DNA of 39,194 nucleotides from Mycobacterium europaeum (GTDB taxonomy: Bacteria; Actinomycetota; Actinomycetes; Mycobacteriales; Mycobacteriaceae): contig NZ_LQOU01000045.1 in assembly GCF_002102155.1 (NCBI RefSeq), positions 1-39,194 of the forward strand, read 5' to 3'. The stretch's first letter is position 1. Each line of letters begins with the position of its first letter. Below are positions 15,636-23,805 of the stretch, in pieces. The notes beneath the pieces were generated by a model, which saw only the letters and a program-made list of their open reading frames with translations, ran no database searches and was not told the origin of the DNA. A program made the position numbers and the translations under genes.

Positions 15636-17417
15636 GCCGCGCGGCCGCTTACCGTCGGCGACTTCGTCGGGGTACTCGTCGTAGTACGGCACGTAGCCCT
15701 CGTCGCGGCCGGCCAGCACGTAGAGCGGGTCCGTGATGTCGGACCCGTAGGCCTGCTCGCGCAGCTCCACCTTGCGGCTCTTGAACGTCGTGGTGTGCTC
15801 CAGCGACTCCACGACCCGCACGAACAGCGGCAACGCATAGGCGGGCAGCTGGCCGTATACCGCGCGGGCCAACGACTTGCCGTCGAACTCCGCGCCGTCG
15901 CGCAGCTTGACCGCGGCCATCCCGGCGCGGCCGCCGGTGCGGGGGATCTCCACGCCGAACACCGTGCATTCCTCGACGGACGGGTCGGACGCCAACGCCG
16001 CCTCCACCTGGGTGGTGGCGACGTTCTCCCCCTTCCACCGGAAGGTGTCGCCGAGCCGGTCGACGAACGCGGCGTGCCCCATGCCCTGCGGGCTCATCAC
16101 GTCACCGGAGTTGAACCACACGTCGCCCTCGCGGAAGGCGTTGCGCACCAGCTTCTTCTCGCTCGACTCCTTGTCGGTGTAGCCGTCGAACGGCTGCAGC
16201 CGGTTGACCGGGCTGAGCAGCAGGCCCGGCTCCCCGGAGGGCACCCGGCGCACCCGTCCGTTGTCGTCGCGCAGCGGGGCCCCGGTGTCGGGGTCGTACT
16301 CCACGTAGGCCAGCGGCATCGGGAAGACACCGGTCGTGCGGGGCACGTTGAAGACGTTGATGAACGCGGTGTTGCCCTCGCTGGAGGCGTAGAACTCGCA
16401 GACCCGGCCGATGTCGAACCGGTTGGTGAACTCGTCCCAGATCTCCGGGCGCAGCCCGTTGCCGGCGATCACCCGCACCTGGTGCGCGCGGTCGGTGACC
16501 TTGCTCGGCTGGTTGAGCAGGTACCGGCAGATCTCGCCGATGTAGATGAACGCCGTGGCTTCCGCGGCGATCACCTCGTCCCAGAACTTCGACGCCGAGA
16601 ACGACTTGCCCAGCGCCAGCGTCGCGCCCGAGTTGATCACCGACGACAGCGCGACGGTGAGGGCGTTGTTGTGGTACAGGGGCAGGCAGCTGTAGAGGGT
16701 GTCGGAGCTCTTGAGCCGCAACCCGATTCCGCCGAACGCCGCGAGCGCCTTGAGCCACCGCAGGTGGGTCATCACGCTGGCCTTGGGGAACCCCGTCGTG
16801 CCCGAGGTGAAGATGTAGAACGCGGTGTCCCTGGCCTGCACGGCCGACACCGACGCCGGGTTGGTGGCGGGGGCGCTGACGGCGAACCGCTCCAGGTCCT
16901 CGATGGTCATCGTCTCGGTGTCGCCCACGCCGCCGCACTCGGCGACCGCGCTGACCAGGTCGCTCTCCGCGACCAGGACCTTGGCCTTCAGCAAACCCAG
17001 GCTGTGCGCGAGCACCTCGCCCCGCTGGTGGTAGTTCAGCATTCCGGCGACGGCACCGCACTTGACCGCGGCCAGCATGGTCAGCACCGCGTTGGGCGAG
17101 TTGCGCAGCATGATCGCGACGACGTCGCCGCGTCCGACGCCGTGGGCGGCCAGCACCGCGGCGTACCTGTTGGCGGCGGCGTTGGCGTCGCGGTAGGTGA
17201 GTTGCTGGTCGCCGAACCGCAGGAAGATCCGGTCCCCGTAGCGGGCGGCCCGCTCCTGGAACACCGTGCCGATCGACTTCTTCGAACCCGGCTGGGCCAG
17301 CAGGCCGGTCATCGCCCCGCGCATGATCACCGGCATATCGGCCAGCAGGCCCGGCGCCCGCGACGCGATGTCGGTCAGTTTGACCGCGGTCCGCGCTCCC
17401 CCGTCGTGATCGGCCAC
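15633..17417 (-). CDS. fadD6: Fatty-acid-CoA ligase FadD6 (FATP/VLACS type)
   Basis: This adenylate-forming acyl-CoA synthetase, 594 aa, is close to M. tuberculosis Rv1206 (597 aa). The AMP-binding P-loop is FTSGTTGFPKAS, and the Gly/Asp motif in FNSGDVMSPQGMGHAAFVDRLGDTFRWKGENV is followed by the C-terminal domain. The FATP-like subfamily activates long and very long chain fatty acids and may assist uptake. A GAGGGA lies 4 nt before GTG 17417. The gene ends inside a TGAGTGTG repeat unit, 138 bp before folP2. An 11-bp CGATTCTGCGT at 17427-17437, just upstream of the start, matches one arm of the dapE/dapD inverted repeat. Confidence 0.93.
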   Translation of the reverse strand: MADHDGGARTAVKLTDIASRAPGLLADMPVIMRGAMTGLLAQPGSKKSIGTVFQERAARYGDRIFLRFGDQQLTYRDANAAANRYAAVLAAHGVGRGDVVAIMLRNSPNAVLTMLAAVKCGAVAGMLNYHQRGEVLAHSLGLLKAKVLVAESDLVSAVAECGGVGDTETMTIEDLERFAVSAPATNPASVSAVQARDTAFYIFTSGTTGFPKASVMTHLRWLKALAAFGGIGLRLKSSDTLYSCLPLYHNNALTVALSSVINSGATLALGKSFSASKFWDEVIAAEATAFIYIGEICRYLLNQPSKVTDRAHQVRVIAGNGLRPEIWDEFTNRFDIGRVCEFYASSEGNTAFINVFNVPRTTGVFPMPLAYVEYDPDTGAPLRDDNGRVRRVPSGEPGLLLSPVNRLQPFDGYTDKESSEKKLVRNAFREGDVWFNSGDVMSPQGMGHAAFVDRLGDTFRWKGENVATTQVEAALASDPSVEECTVFGVEIPRTGGRAGMAAVKLRDGAEFDGKSLARAVYGQLPAYALPLFVRVVESLEHTTTFKSRKVELREQAYGSDITDPLYVLAGRDEGYVPYYDEYPDEVADGKRPRG

Positions 17418-17486
17418 GTCATCCCTCGATTCTGCGTATACAACTCGGCGGACAGCCTAATAGGGATAACGATGTTGCCGGCGCGC

Positions 17487-18050
17487 TCAGTCCGGTGCGC
17501 ACGCCTCGACGGCGTCGCTCACCTTGTCGACCAGCAATAACCGGTCCATCGCCGGCTGCGAGACGTACCCACTGTCGAGCAACCCGCCCAGCCAGGCCCA
17601 CAGCCCTTGGTAATGCCCCAGCGGATCCAGCATGACGATGGGTTTGCGGTGCAGACCCAGGTAGCCCGTGGTCCACGAGTCCAGCAACTCGTCCAGGGTG
17701 CCCACGCCGCCGGGGAGCACGATGAACGCGTTGGCGCGCTCCTCCATCACGTGCTTTCGCTCGTGCATGGTCTCGGTGACGATCAGCTCGTCGGCGTCGA
17801 TGTCGGCGATCTCGACGCGCATCAGCACCTGGGGGATGACGCCGACGGTCCGGCCCCCGCGGGCGCGCGCGGCGGTCGCCACCGCGCCCATCGCCGACAC
17901 CCGGCCCCCGCCCCACACCAGGGTCCAGCCACGCTCGGCGACCGCCTCGCCGAGTTCGGCGGCGACCGCAAGCAATTCGCGATGTTGCGGGCCGGACGCG
18001 CAGTACACGCACACCGCCCAGTCGCCTGTTGGCTCGGGTTCCGGGCGCAT
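17487..18050 (-). CDS. LOG-family cytokinin riboside 5'-monophosphate phosphoribohydrolase (Rv1205-like)
   Basis: This 187-aa Rossmann-fold enzyme has the same length as M. tuberculosis Rv1205. The LOG signature PGGVGTLDELLDSWT is present, as are WTLVWGGG and the HERKHVMEERA segment. The family releases free cytokinin-type adenines from nucleotide monophosphates. Rv1205 is known as a Pup-proteasome substrate whose accumulation sensitises M. tuberculosis to nitric oxide. A frame extending to 19694 is antisense to the next gene and rejected. TACCTT at 18058-18063 ends 7 nt before ATG 18050, so the transcript is probably leaderless. Confidence 0.94.
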   Translation of the reverse strand: MRPEPEPTGDWAVCVYCASGPQHRELLAVAAELGEAVAERGWTLVWGGGRVSAMGAVATAARARGGRTVGVIPQVLMRVEIADIDADELIVTETMHERKHVMEERANAFIVLPGGVGTLDELLDSWTTGYLGLHRKPIVMLDPLGHYQGLWAWLGGLLDSGYVSQPAMDRLLLVDKVSDAVEACAPD

Positions 18051-18057
18051 ACACCGA

Positions 18058-18104
18058 AAGGTAGACCAAGCTTGCTGACGGCCGCACACCGCGCGCAATA
18101 AAAT
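18058..18104. promoter_or_regulatory. Back-to-back leaderless promoters for the LOG and LuxR-type ATPase genes
   Basis: TACCTT (minus strand, 18063-18058) and TAAAAT (plus strand, 18099-18104) are each 6-7 nt before the start codon they serve. The two -10 elements are only 35 bp apart, so the -35 regions must overlap and polymerases could exclude one another. No strong -35 consensus is seen on either strand. Confidence 0.6.
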
Positions 18105-18110
18105 CCGGCG

Positions 18111-20228
18111 ATGCCGATTCGATGGAACGTCCCCCGGCACGCGCCGGCCCTTCAGCGGCTGGAGGCGGCGCTGGCGACCGGGAGGGGCGCCGTCGTGCTC
18201 GGACCGGACGGCTGCGGCAAGTCCACGCTGGCGCGGTTGGCCGTCGACGACTTCGGCCGCCGGCACCCCGGCACGCGCGTGCGCTGGGTCACCGGAACCC
18301 CGACCGAGCGCGCGGTTCCCTTCGGCGCGTTCAGCCACCTGGTGCACATCGCCGACATCGGCAAGCCGGCCGCGCTGTTGCGCGCCGCCCGCGCGTCGCT
18401 GGACGGTGACGACCTGCTGCTGGTGGTCGACGACGCCCACGACCTGGACATCCTGTCGGCCACGCTGGTGTACCAGTTGGCGCTGGCCGGCAAGGCCGGA
18501 ATGGTCGTCACCGGCCGCGCGGATCCGGCTCCCGAGGCCATCGCGGCGCTGTGGACCGACGGCCTGCTGCCCCGAATCGACATCGAGGCGCCCGGCGGGA
18601 CGACCACGCCGGCCGAGGTCGACGCCTTCCTCGCCGAAATGCCGGCCGACGCCCGGGCGGTGCTGGACTATCTGGCCGTGGCCGAGCCGCTGTCGCTGGC
18701 GGATCTGAGCGTCCTCGCCGGCGCGGATGCGGTGAGCGCGGCGAGGGACTGCGGGGCGGCGGAGACGCGGGTGCGCGGTGGGGCCTCGGACGACCCGGTG
18801 GTCTACACGGCCCACCCGCTGTTCGCCGAGCGGGCGCACGTCGCGCTGGGCGGTGATGGCGCGCGGCGCCGCCGCACCGACGTGGTGCGGCTGTTGTCGC
18901 AGCATCCGTCGGAGCACCTCAGCGACCGGCTGCGGTTGGCGTCGCTGGCCCTGGACAGCGACGCCCCCCAGCCGGCGGCCGAGCTGGTCGCCGCCGCGCA
19001 GCAGGCGCTGCGGCTGGGCGATCTCGCCCTCGGCGAACGGCTGGCCTCCTCGGCCCTGGAGCGGTCGGGCGGGTTGGCGGCGCGGCTGGCTTTGGCACAC
19101 GCCCTGGGCTGGCAGGGCCGCGGCCGCGAGGCCGACGCGGTGCTGGCCGGCCTGGATCCCACCGCGTTGACCGAAGCCGCCCTGATGGACTGGGCGCTGC
19201 TGCGCGCGGCCAACCAATTCTGGATGCTCAGCGAGCCCGAGCGGGCCACCGCGTTCTTGCGCACCATCCGCAATCGCGTGTCGGATGCGGGCGCGCGCAC
19301 CACCCTCGACGCGCTGAGCGCCACGTTCGCGATGAACGCCGGCAACGTCGAGCACGCCGTGAAGGTCGCCGACGCGGTGCTGGCCACCCCGGAGGCCGAC
19401 GACCAGGCGGTGGCCTGGGCGGCCAGCGCGGCGGCGCTGTGCGCGGCCCGGCAGGGGCGTTTCGACGACGTCGAGCTGCTGGCCCAGCGGGCCCTGGCCG
19501 CCGAACATCCCGGGTTGCTGCGCTTCACGATCGGGCTGGGGCAGACCACCGCGTTGCTGATGGCGGGCCGGCTCGAGGCGGCCCGCGAACTCGCCCAGCA
19601 GTTCACCGATTTCGCCGAGCTGCAGCAGCCGGGCCGGGCGATCGGCGAGGTGCTGCTGGCGCACGTCCTGCTCGCCGGCGGCGAGTTCGCCCAAGCCGCA
19701 GCGCTACTCGGCCCCGCCGGCGCCACGCTGGAGCGCACCGGGTATTCGTGGGGCCCGTTGTCGTTGACGCTGCTGGCCACCGCGCTGGCCCAGCAGGGCG
19801 ACATCGCCGCCGCGGGAAAGACGTTGGGCCGGGCCGAATCCCGGCACGGTACCAAATCGGCGCTGTTCGCGCCGGAGCTCGGCGTAGCCCGGGCATGGCG
19901 GCTGGCGTCGATGCGTGACCAGCACGGTGCGGTGGCCGCAGCCCGCGACGCCGCCCGGATGGCCGAACGCGGCGGGCAGCGGGCCGTGGCGCTGCGCGCA
20001 TGGCACGACGCCGTGCGACTCGGCGACACCCGGGCGGTCGATCCGCTGGCCCGGATCTGCGACGACATCGACTGCCGGGCAGGAGAACTCGCGCTTGCAC
20101 ACGGGCGGGCGCTGGCCAGCGGCGACGCGGCGGCGCTGCTGGCGGTATCGGACGACCTGGCGGCGGTGGGCATGCGGGCGGCGGCGGGCGACGCCGCCGC
20201 GCAGGCGCAGCGCTGCGGCGCTCGCTAG
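18111..20228 (+). CDS. LuxR-type (LAL/STAND) ATPase lacking a C-terminal HTH (Rv1204c-like)
   Basis: This 705-aa protein has an N-terminal AAA/STAND ATPase module, with Walker A GPDGCGKST at about residues 30-38 and Walker B LLLVVDDAHDLD at about 102-113. A long Ala/Leu-rich helical-repeat region (about 270-690) resembles the TPR-like sensor of LAL regulators. The protein stops where such proteins normally continue into a LuxR helix-turn-helix, so it has no visible DNA-binding output. The N-terminus matches M. tuberculosis Rv1204c, which I recall as shorter. TAAAAT at 18099-18104 ends 6 nt before ATG 18111, suggesting a leaderless start. The last codons overlap dapE by 4 bp tail to tail. Confidence 0.82.
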   Translation: MPIRWNVPRHAPALQRLEAALATGRGAVVLGPDGCGKSTLARLAVDDFGRRHPGTRVRWVTGTPTERAVPFGAFSHLVHIADIGKPAALLRAARASLDGDDLLLVVDDAHDLDILSATLVYQLALAGKAGMVVTGRADPAPEAIAALWTDGLLPRIDIEAPGGTTTPAEVDAFLAEMPADARAVLDYLAVAEPLSLADLSVLAGADAVSAARDCGAAETRVRGGASDDPVVYTAHPLFAERAHVALGGDGARRRRTDVVRLLSQHPSEHLSDRLRLASLALDSDAPQPAAELVAAAQQALRLGDLALGERLASSALERSGGLAARLALAHALGWQGRGREADAVLAGLDPTALTEAALMDWALLRAANQFWMLSEPERATAFLRTIRNRVSDAGARTTLDALSATFAMNAGNVEHAVKVADAVLATPEADDQAVAWAASAAALCAARQGRFDDVELLAQRALAAEHPGLLRFTIGLGQTTALLMAGRLEAARELAQQFTDFAELQQPGRAIGEVLLAHVLLAGGEFAQAAALLGPAGATLERTGYSWGPLSLTLLATALAQQGDIAAAGKTLGRAESRHGTKSALFAPELGVARAWRLASMRDQHGAVAAARDAARMAERGGQRAVALRAWHDAVRLGDTRAVDPLARICDDIDCRAGELALAHGRALASGDAAALLAVSDDLAAVGMRAAAGDAAAQAQRCGAR

Positions 20229-21289
20229 CGGCTCAAGTACTCGCGCAGCATCGCCACCGCGGCGGTGATGTTGGCGACCGGAACGCTCTCGTCGCGCTTG
20301 TGCGCCAGGTTCGGATCACCCGGGCCGAAGTTGACCGCCGGGATGCCCAGCGCGGCGAAGCGGGCGACGTCGGTCCACCCGTACTTCGCCCGCACCTGGC
20401 CACCGGCCGCCTCGACCAGGGCCTTGGCCGCGGGCTGGGACAGGCCGGGCATGGCGCCGGCGGCGGCGTCGGTCTGTTCGATGTGCACGTCGAGCCCGTC
20501 GAACACCTCGTGCACGTGCTGCAGCGCGGCGGTCACCGACCGGTCGGGGGCGAAGCGGAAGTTGACCGTGACCGCGGCGGCGTCGGGGATCACGTTGCCC
20601 GCGACGCCGCCGTCGACGCGCACCGCGGACAGGCCCTCGCGGTACTGGCAACCGTCGATGTCCACGGTGCGGGCGGTGTAGGCGGCCAGCCGGTCCAGGA
20701 CGGCGCCCAGTTTGTGAATCGCGTTGTCGCCCAACCACGGCCGCGCCGAGTGGGCGCGCGTGCCGGTGGCCGAGATCACGACGCGCAGCGTGCCCTGGCA
20801 GCCGGCCTCGATGTATCCGCCGGTGGGTTCGCCCAGGATGGCCACGTCGGCGGACAGCCAGTCCGGCAGCTCGCGCTCGATGCGGCCCAAACCGTTTGCC
20901 GCCGCGTCGATTTCCTCGCAGTCGTAGAACACCAGCGTCAGATCGTGGACGGGTTCGGCCACGGTAGCGGCCAGATGCAGGAAGACCGCGTCACCCGATT
21001 TCATGTCCGCGGCGCCGCATCCGTACAGGTCGCCGCCCTCCCGGCGGCTGGGCAGGTTGCCGGCGGCCGGGACGGTGTCCAGGTGTCCGGCCAGCAGCAC
21101 CCGCGACGGCCGCTGGCGCCGGGTGCGCGCCAGCACGGCGTTGCCGTTGCGCACGATCTCGAAGCCGGAGGTCTGAGCCCGCAGCGCGGCCTCCACCTCG
21201 TCGGCCAGGCGCGCCTCGTCGCGCGATTCGCTGGGGATGTCGACCAACGCGGCGGTCAGCTCGATCGGATCCCCGCGTAAGTCCAGCAC
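20225..21289 (-). CDS. dapE: Succinyl-diaminopimelate desuccinylase
   Basis: This M20-family metallohydrolase, 354 aa, has the same length as M. tuberculosis DapE (Rv1202). It hydrolyses N-succinyl-LL-diaminopimelate in the succinylase route to meso-DAP and lysine. The zinc-binding motif LLAGHLDTVP, the GAADMKSGDA segment and the catalytic EE pair in YDCEEIDA are present. A dimerisation domain lies in the middle. TACCCT at 21297-21302 (minus strand) ends 7 nt before GTG 21289, so the transcript is probably leaderless. It is divergent from dapD, which makes the succinylated precursor of its substrate. Confidence 0.96.
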   Translation of the reverse strand: MLDLRGDPIELTAALVDIPSESRDEARLADEVEAALRAQTSGFEIVRNGNAVLARTRRQRPSRVLLAGHLDTVPAAGNLPSRREGGDLYGCGAADMKSGDAVFLHLAATVAEPVHDLTLVFYDCEEIDAAANGLGRIERELPDWLSADVAILGEPTGGYIEAGCQGTLRVVISATGTRAHSARPWLGDNAIHKLGAVLDRLAAYTARTVDIDGCQYREGLSAVRVDGGVAGNVIPDAAAVTVNFRFAPDRSVTAALQHVHEVFDGLDVHIEQTDAAAGAMPGLSQPAAKALVEAAGGQVRAKYGWTDVARFAALGIPAVNFGPGDPNLAHKRDESVPVANITAAVAMLREYLSR

Positions 21290-21296
21290 GCCCCCA

Positions 21297-21395
21297 AGGG
21301 TAATGGGTCGCCTTCATTCGGCGAGCAGACACAGAATCGCGCTATCGACCGCCCTGGGATGCGATTCTGCGTCTGCTCGGCGGCCCAAGTAACCT
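21297..21395. promoter_or_regulatory. dapE/dapD divergent promoter region with large inverted repeat
   Basis: The two leaderless -10 hexamers, TACCCT for dapE (21302-21297) and TAACCT for dapD (21390-21395), flank a 19-bp inverted repeat. Its arms are 21322-21340 and 21361-21379, with one mismatch and a 20-nt loop. Each arm covers the place where a -35 should lie. The symmetry suggests either a shared operator or a repeat that inserted between the genes. Confidence 0.6.
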
Positions 21396-21402
21396 GACCG
21401 CC

Positions 21403-22347
21403 GTGACTGGAGCTGTAGGGATCGGGCTGGCGACGCTGGCCGCCGACGGATCGATCCTCGACACGTGGTTTCCCGCACCGGAACTGACCGCACCGGGCAC
21501 CGGGGGCACGTCGCGCCTCGCGCCGTCGGATGCCCCGCCGGAGTTGGCCGCGCTCGTCGGCCGGGACGACGACCGCGGAACCGAGAGCGTCGCCGTGCGC
21601 ACGGTCATCGGCTCGCTCGACGACGTGGCCGCCGACGCCTACGACGCCTACCTGCGGCTGCATCTGCTGTCGCACCGGCTGGTGGCGCCGCACGGGCTGA
21701 ACGCCGGCGGCCTGTTCGGAGTATTGACCAATGTCGTGTGGACCAACCGCGGGCCGTGCGCGATCGAGGGGTTCGAGGCGGTCCGGGCGCGGCTGCGCCG
21801 GCACGGCCCGGTGACCGTCTACGGCATCGACAAGTTCCCGCGGATGGTCGACTACGTCGTGCCCACCGGCGTGCGCATCGCCGACGCCGACCGGGTGCGG
21901 CTGGGCGCGCACCTGGCGCCGGGGACGACGGTGATGCACGAGGGCTTCGTCAACTACAACGCCGGCACGCTGGGCGCGTCGATGGTCGAGGGCCGCATCT
22001 CCGCCGGCGTGGTGGTGGGCGACGGGTCGGACATCGGCGGCGGCGCGTCCATCATGGGCACGCTGTCCGGCGGCGGAACGGAAGTCATCTCGATCGGCAA
22101 GCGGTGCCTGCTCGGCGCCAACGCGGGGCTGGGCATCTCGCTCGGCGACGACTGCGTCGTCGAGGCCGGCCTGTACGTGACCGCGGGCACCAAGGTCGCC
22201 ACGCCCGACGGACAGGTGCTCAAGGCCGCCGAGCTGTCCGGCGGCAACAACCTGTTGTTCCGCCGCAATTCGGTCACCGGGGCCGTCGAGGTGGTGGCCC
22301 GCGGCGGTCAGGGCATCGCCCTCAACGAGGACTTGCACGCCAACTGA
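21403..22347 (+). CDS. dapD: Tetrahydrodipicolinate N-succinyltransferase
   Basis: This 314-aa left-handed beta-helix transferase is close to M. tuberculosis Rv1201c (317 aa). It succinylates tetrahydrodipicolinate with succinyl-CoA in the meso-DAP/lysine pathway. The helix is seen in repeated hexapeptides such as VRLGAHLAPGTTVMHEG and ISAGVVVGDGSDIGGGASI, and the active-site region includes GFVNYNAGTLG. The family forms trimers. TAACCT ends 7 nt before GTG 21403, and no Shine-Dalgarno is visible, so a leaderless start is likely. It converges on the MFS gene with only 1 bp between the stops. Confidence 0.96.
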   Translation: MTGAVGIGLATLAADGSILDTWFPAPELTAPGTGGTSRLAPSDAPPELAALVGRDDDRGTESVAVRTVIGSLDDVAADAYDAYLRLHLLSHRLVAPHGLNAGGLFGVLTNVVWTNRGPCAIEGFEAVRARLRRHGPVTVYGIDKFPRMVDYVVPTGVRIADADRVRLGAHLAPGTTVMHEGFVNYNAGTLGASMVEGRISAGVVVGDGSDIGGGASIMGTLSGGGTEVISIGKRCLLGANAGLGISLGDDCVVEAGLYVTAGTKVATPDGQVLKAAELSGGNNLLFRRNSVTGAVEVVARGGQGIALNEDLHAN

Positions 22348-22348
22348 G

Positions 22349-23734
22349 CTACCCGGCGGCGTCTATCCGGCCCTCGTAGAGCGGCGCGGTCCCGTTGGTT
22401 TCCGGCAGTAGATACGTGCAGACCAGGCTGGTCAGGGCAAGAAGGCCCAGCATCAGGCCGATCGCCCAGCTGCCATAGGTGGCCAGCAACGTTCCGGCCA
22501 GCAGCGGCGGCAACGCGCCACCGATCACCCCGGCCAGGTTCTGTGCCAGTGCCGAGCCACTGTAGCGGTAGCGGGTGGCGAACAGTTCGGGCACGAACGC
22601 CGCGGTGGGTCCCGAGCCGATCGCGGTGAGGGCGAACATGCCCACGATGGCGACCACATACCAGGCGGGTCTGCCGGTGTCGATCAGCGGGATGATGACG
22701 AACGACCACGCCAGGCACCCCGTCCAACCCAGCAACATGATGCGGCGGCGTCCGACCCGGTCGGACAACGTGGCCGACAGCGCGACGCAGGAGATGCTCA
22801 CCAGCCCTACGAGCGCGCCGACGGACCAGATGAAGCCGCGCGAATAACCCAGGTGTGAATGCGCGTACATGACGAGGTAGGTGTTGCCCATGTAGACGAA
22901 GCCGAAGGCGGTCATCATGCTCCCGGCGGCCAGCCCGATCTCCCGGCGCTGCAGGCGCAGCGCCTCGGTGGTCGGCGCCTTGGGGATCAGGTTGTGCGCC
23001 TTCTCCTCGGCAAAGACCGGGGTCTCGTCGATGTTGAGCCGCACGTACAGGGCGATTCCGATCAGCGCGGCGCTGACCAGGAACGGAATGCGCCACCCCC
23101 ACTGCAGGAACGCGGGGCTGTTCTCGCCGATGGTGACGTTCACGCCGAGAAAGGTCAGACTGCTCAGCACCGCCGCGGTACCACCACCGAGCAGCGTGAA
23201 CATGCCGTAGCGGCCCCGTTGGCCACTCGGCGCGTACTCCGCGCTCAGCAATGCCGAGCCCGCCCACTCGCCGCCGACGGCGAATCCCTGCAGCAGCCGC
23301 AGGCCGACCAGGATCAGCGGGGCCGCCATCCCGATGGCCGCGGTGCTGGGCACCAGGCCCACGCCGACGGTGGAGACGGCCATGATCAGCAGCGTCGCTA
23401 TCAGCGTCTTTTTGCGGCCCAGCCGATCTCCGAAGTGGCCGAAGACGGCCGCGCCGAGCGGCCGGGACAGGAAGGCGGAGGCGAAGGTTCCCATCGAGCC
23501 GATCATGGCCACCGTGGGACTAAGGCGCGGGAAAAACACGGCGGGGAACACCAGCGCCGCCGCGGTCCCGTAGATCAGGAAGTCGTAGAACTCGATGGCC
23601 GAGCCGACGAGGCAGGCGGCGGCGATCCGCCGCATGGGGGTGGCGGGCGCCGCGGCGCCCGCCATGGTGGCGGTGCCCACGGACCGATGCGGGTCACCCG
23701 TGTGGCCGCTCGCTGCCCGGTCGGATCGATACAC
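22349..23734 (-). CDS. MFS transporter, metabolite:H+ symporter type (Rv1200-like)
   Basis: This major-facilitator protein has about 12 membrane helices. The family motif GHFGDRLGRKK lies between helices 2 and 3, the opening SAIEFYDFLIYG is typical of the metabolite:H+ symporter group, and a second DRVGRRR follows helix 8. The substrate is unknown. Two starts are possible: GTG 23734 (461 aa), with TACCGT at 23742-23747 ending 7 nt upstream, and ATG 23665 (438 aa), nearer the length of M. tuberculosis Rv1200. The leaderless signal favours the GTG. The gene lies 71 bp after fadD36. M. tuberculosis has IS/PE/PPE genes between these two, which are absent here. Confidence 0.88.
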   Translation of the reverse strand: MYRSDRAASGHTGDPHRSVGTATMAGAAAPATPMRRIAAACLVGSAIEFYDFLIYGTAAALVFPAVFFPRLSPTVAMIGSMGTFASAFLSRPLGAAVFGHFGDRLGRKKTLIATLLIMAVSTVGVGLVPSTAAIGMAAPLILVGLRLLQGFAVGGEWAGSALLSAEYAPSGQRGRYGMFTLLGGGTAAVLSSLTFLGVNVTIGENSPAFLQWGWRIPFLVSAALIGIALYVRLNIDETPVFAEEKAHNLIPKAPTTEALRLQRREIGLAAGSMMTAFGFVYMGNTYLVMYAHSHLGYSRGFIWSVGALVGLVSISCVALSATLSDRVGRRRIMLLGWTGCLAWSFVIIPLIDTGRPAWYVVAIVGMFALTAIGSGPTAAFVPELFATRYRYSGSALAQNLAGVIGGALPPLLAGTLLATYGSWAIGLMLGLLALTSLVCTYLLPETNGTAPLYEGRIDAAG

Positions 23735-23805
23735 GGTTACGACGGTAGGTGAAGCGTCACGGTCACGCTCGCGCTGAAGCTGGCAACTTGCTGCGTGTCG
23801 AGCGG

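Noticed and set aside
14586..17540. 984-aa open frame on the plus strand across folP2 and fadD6
   Set aside because: It is antisense to two well-recognised genes, crosses a structured repeat, and reads as low-complexity His/Arg/Gly/Val sequence typical of GC-rich shadow frames.
18051..19694. N-terminal extension of the LOG gene to a 735-aa protein
   Set aside because: The extra 548 residues are antisense to the LuxR-type ATPase. The LOG domain starts at ATG 18050 with a leaderless -10 and the family length.
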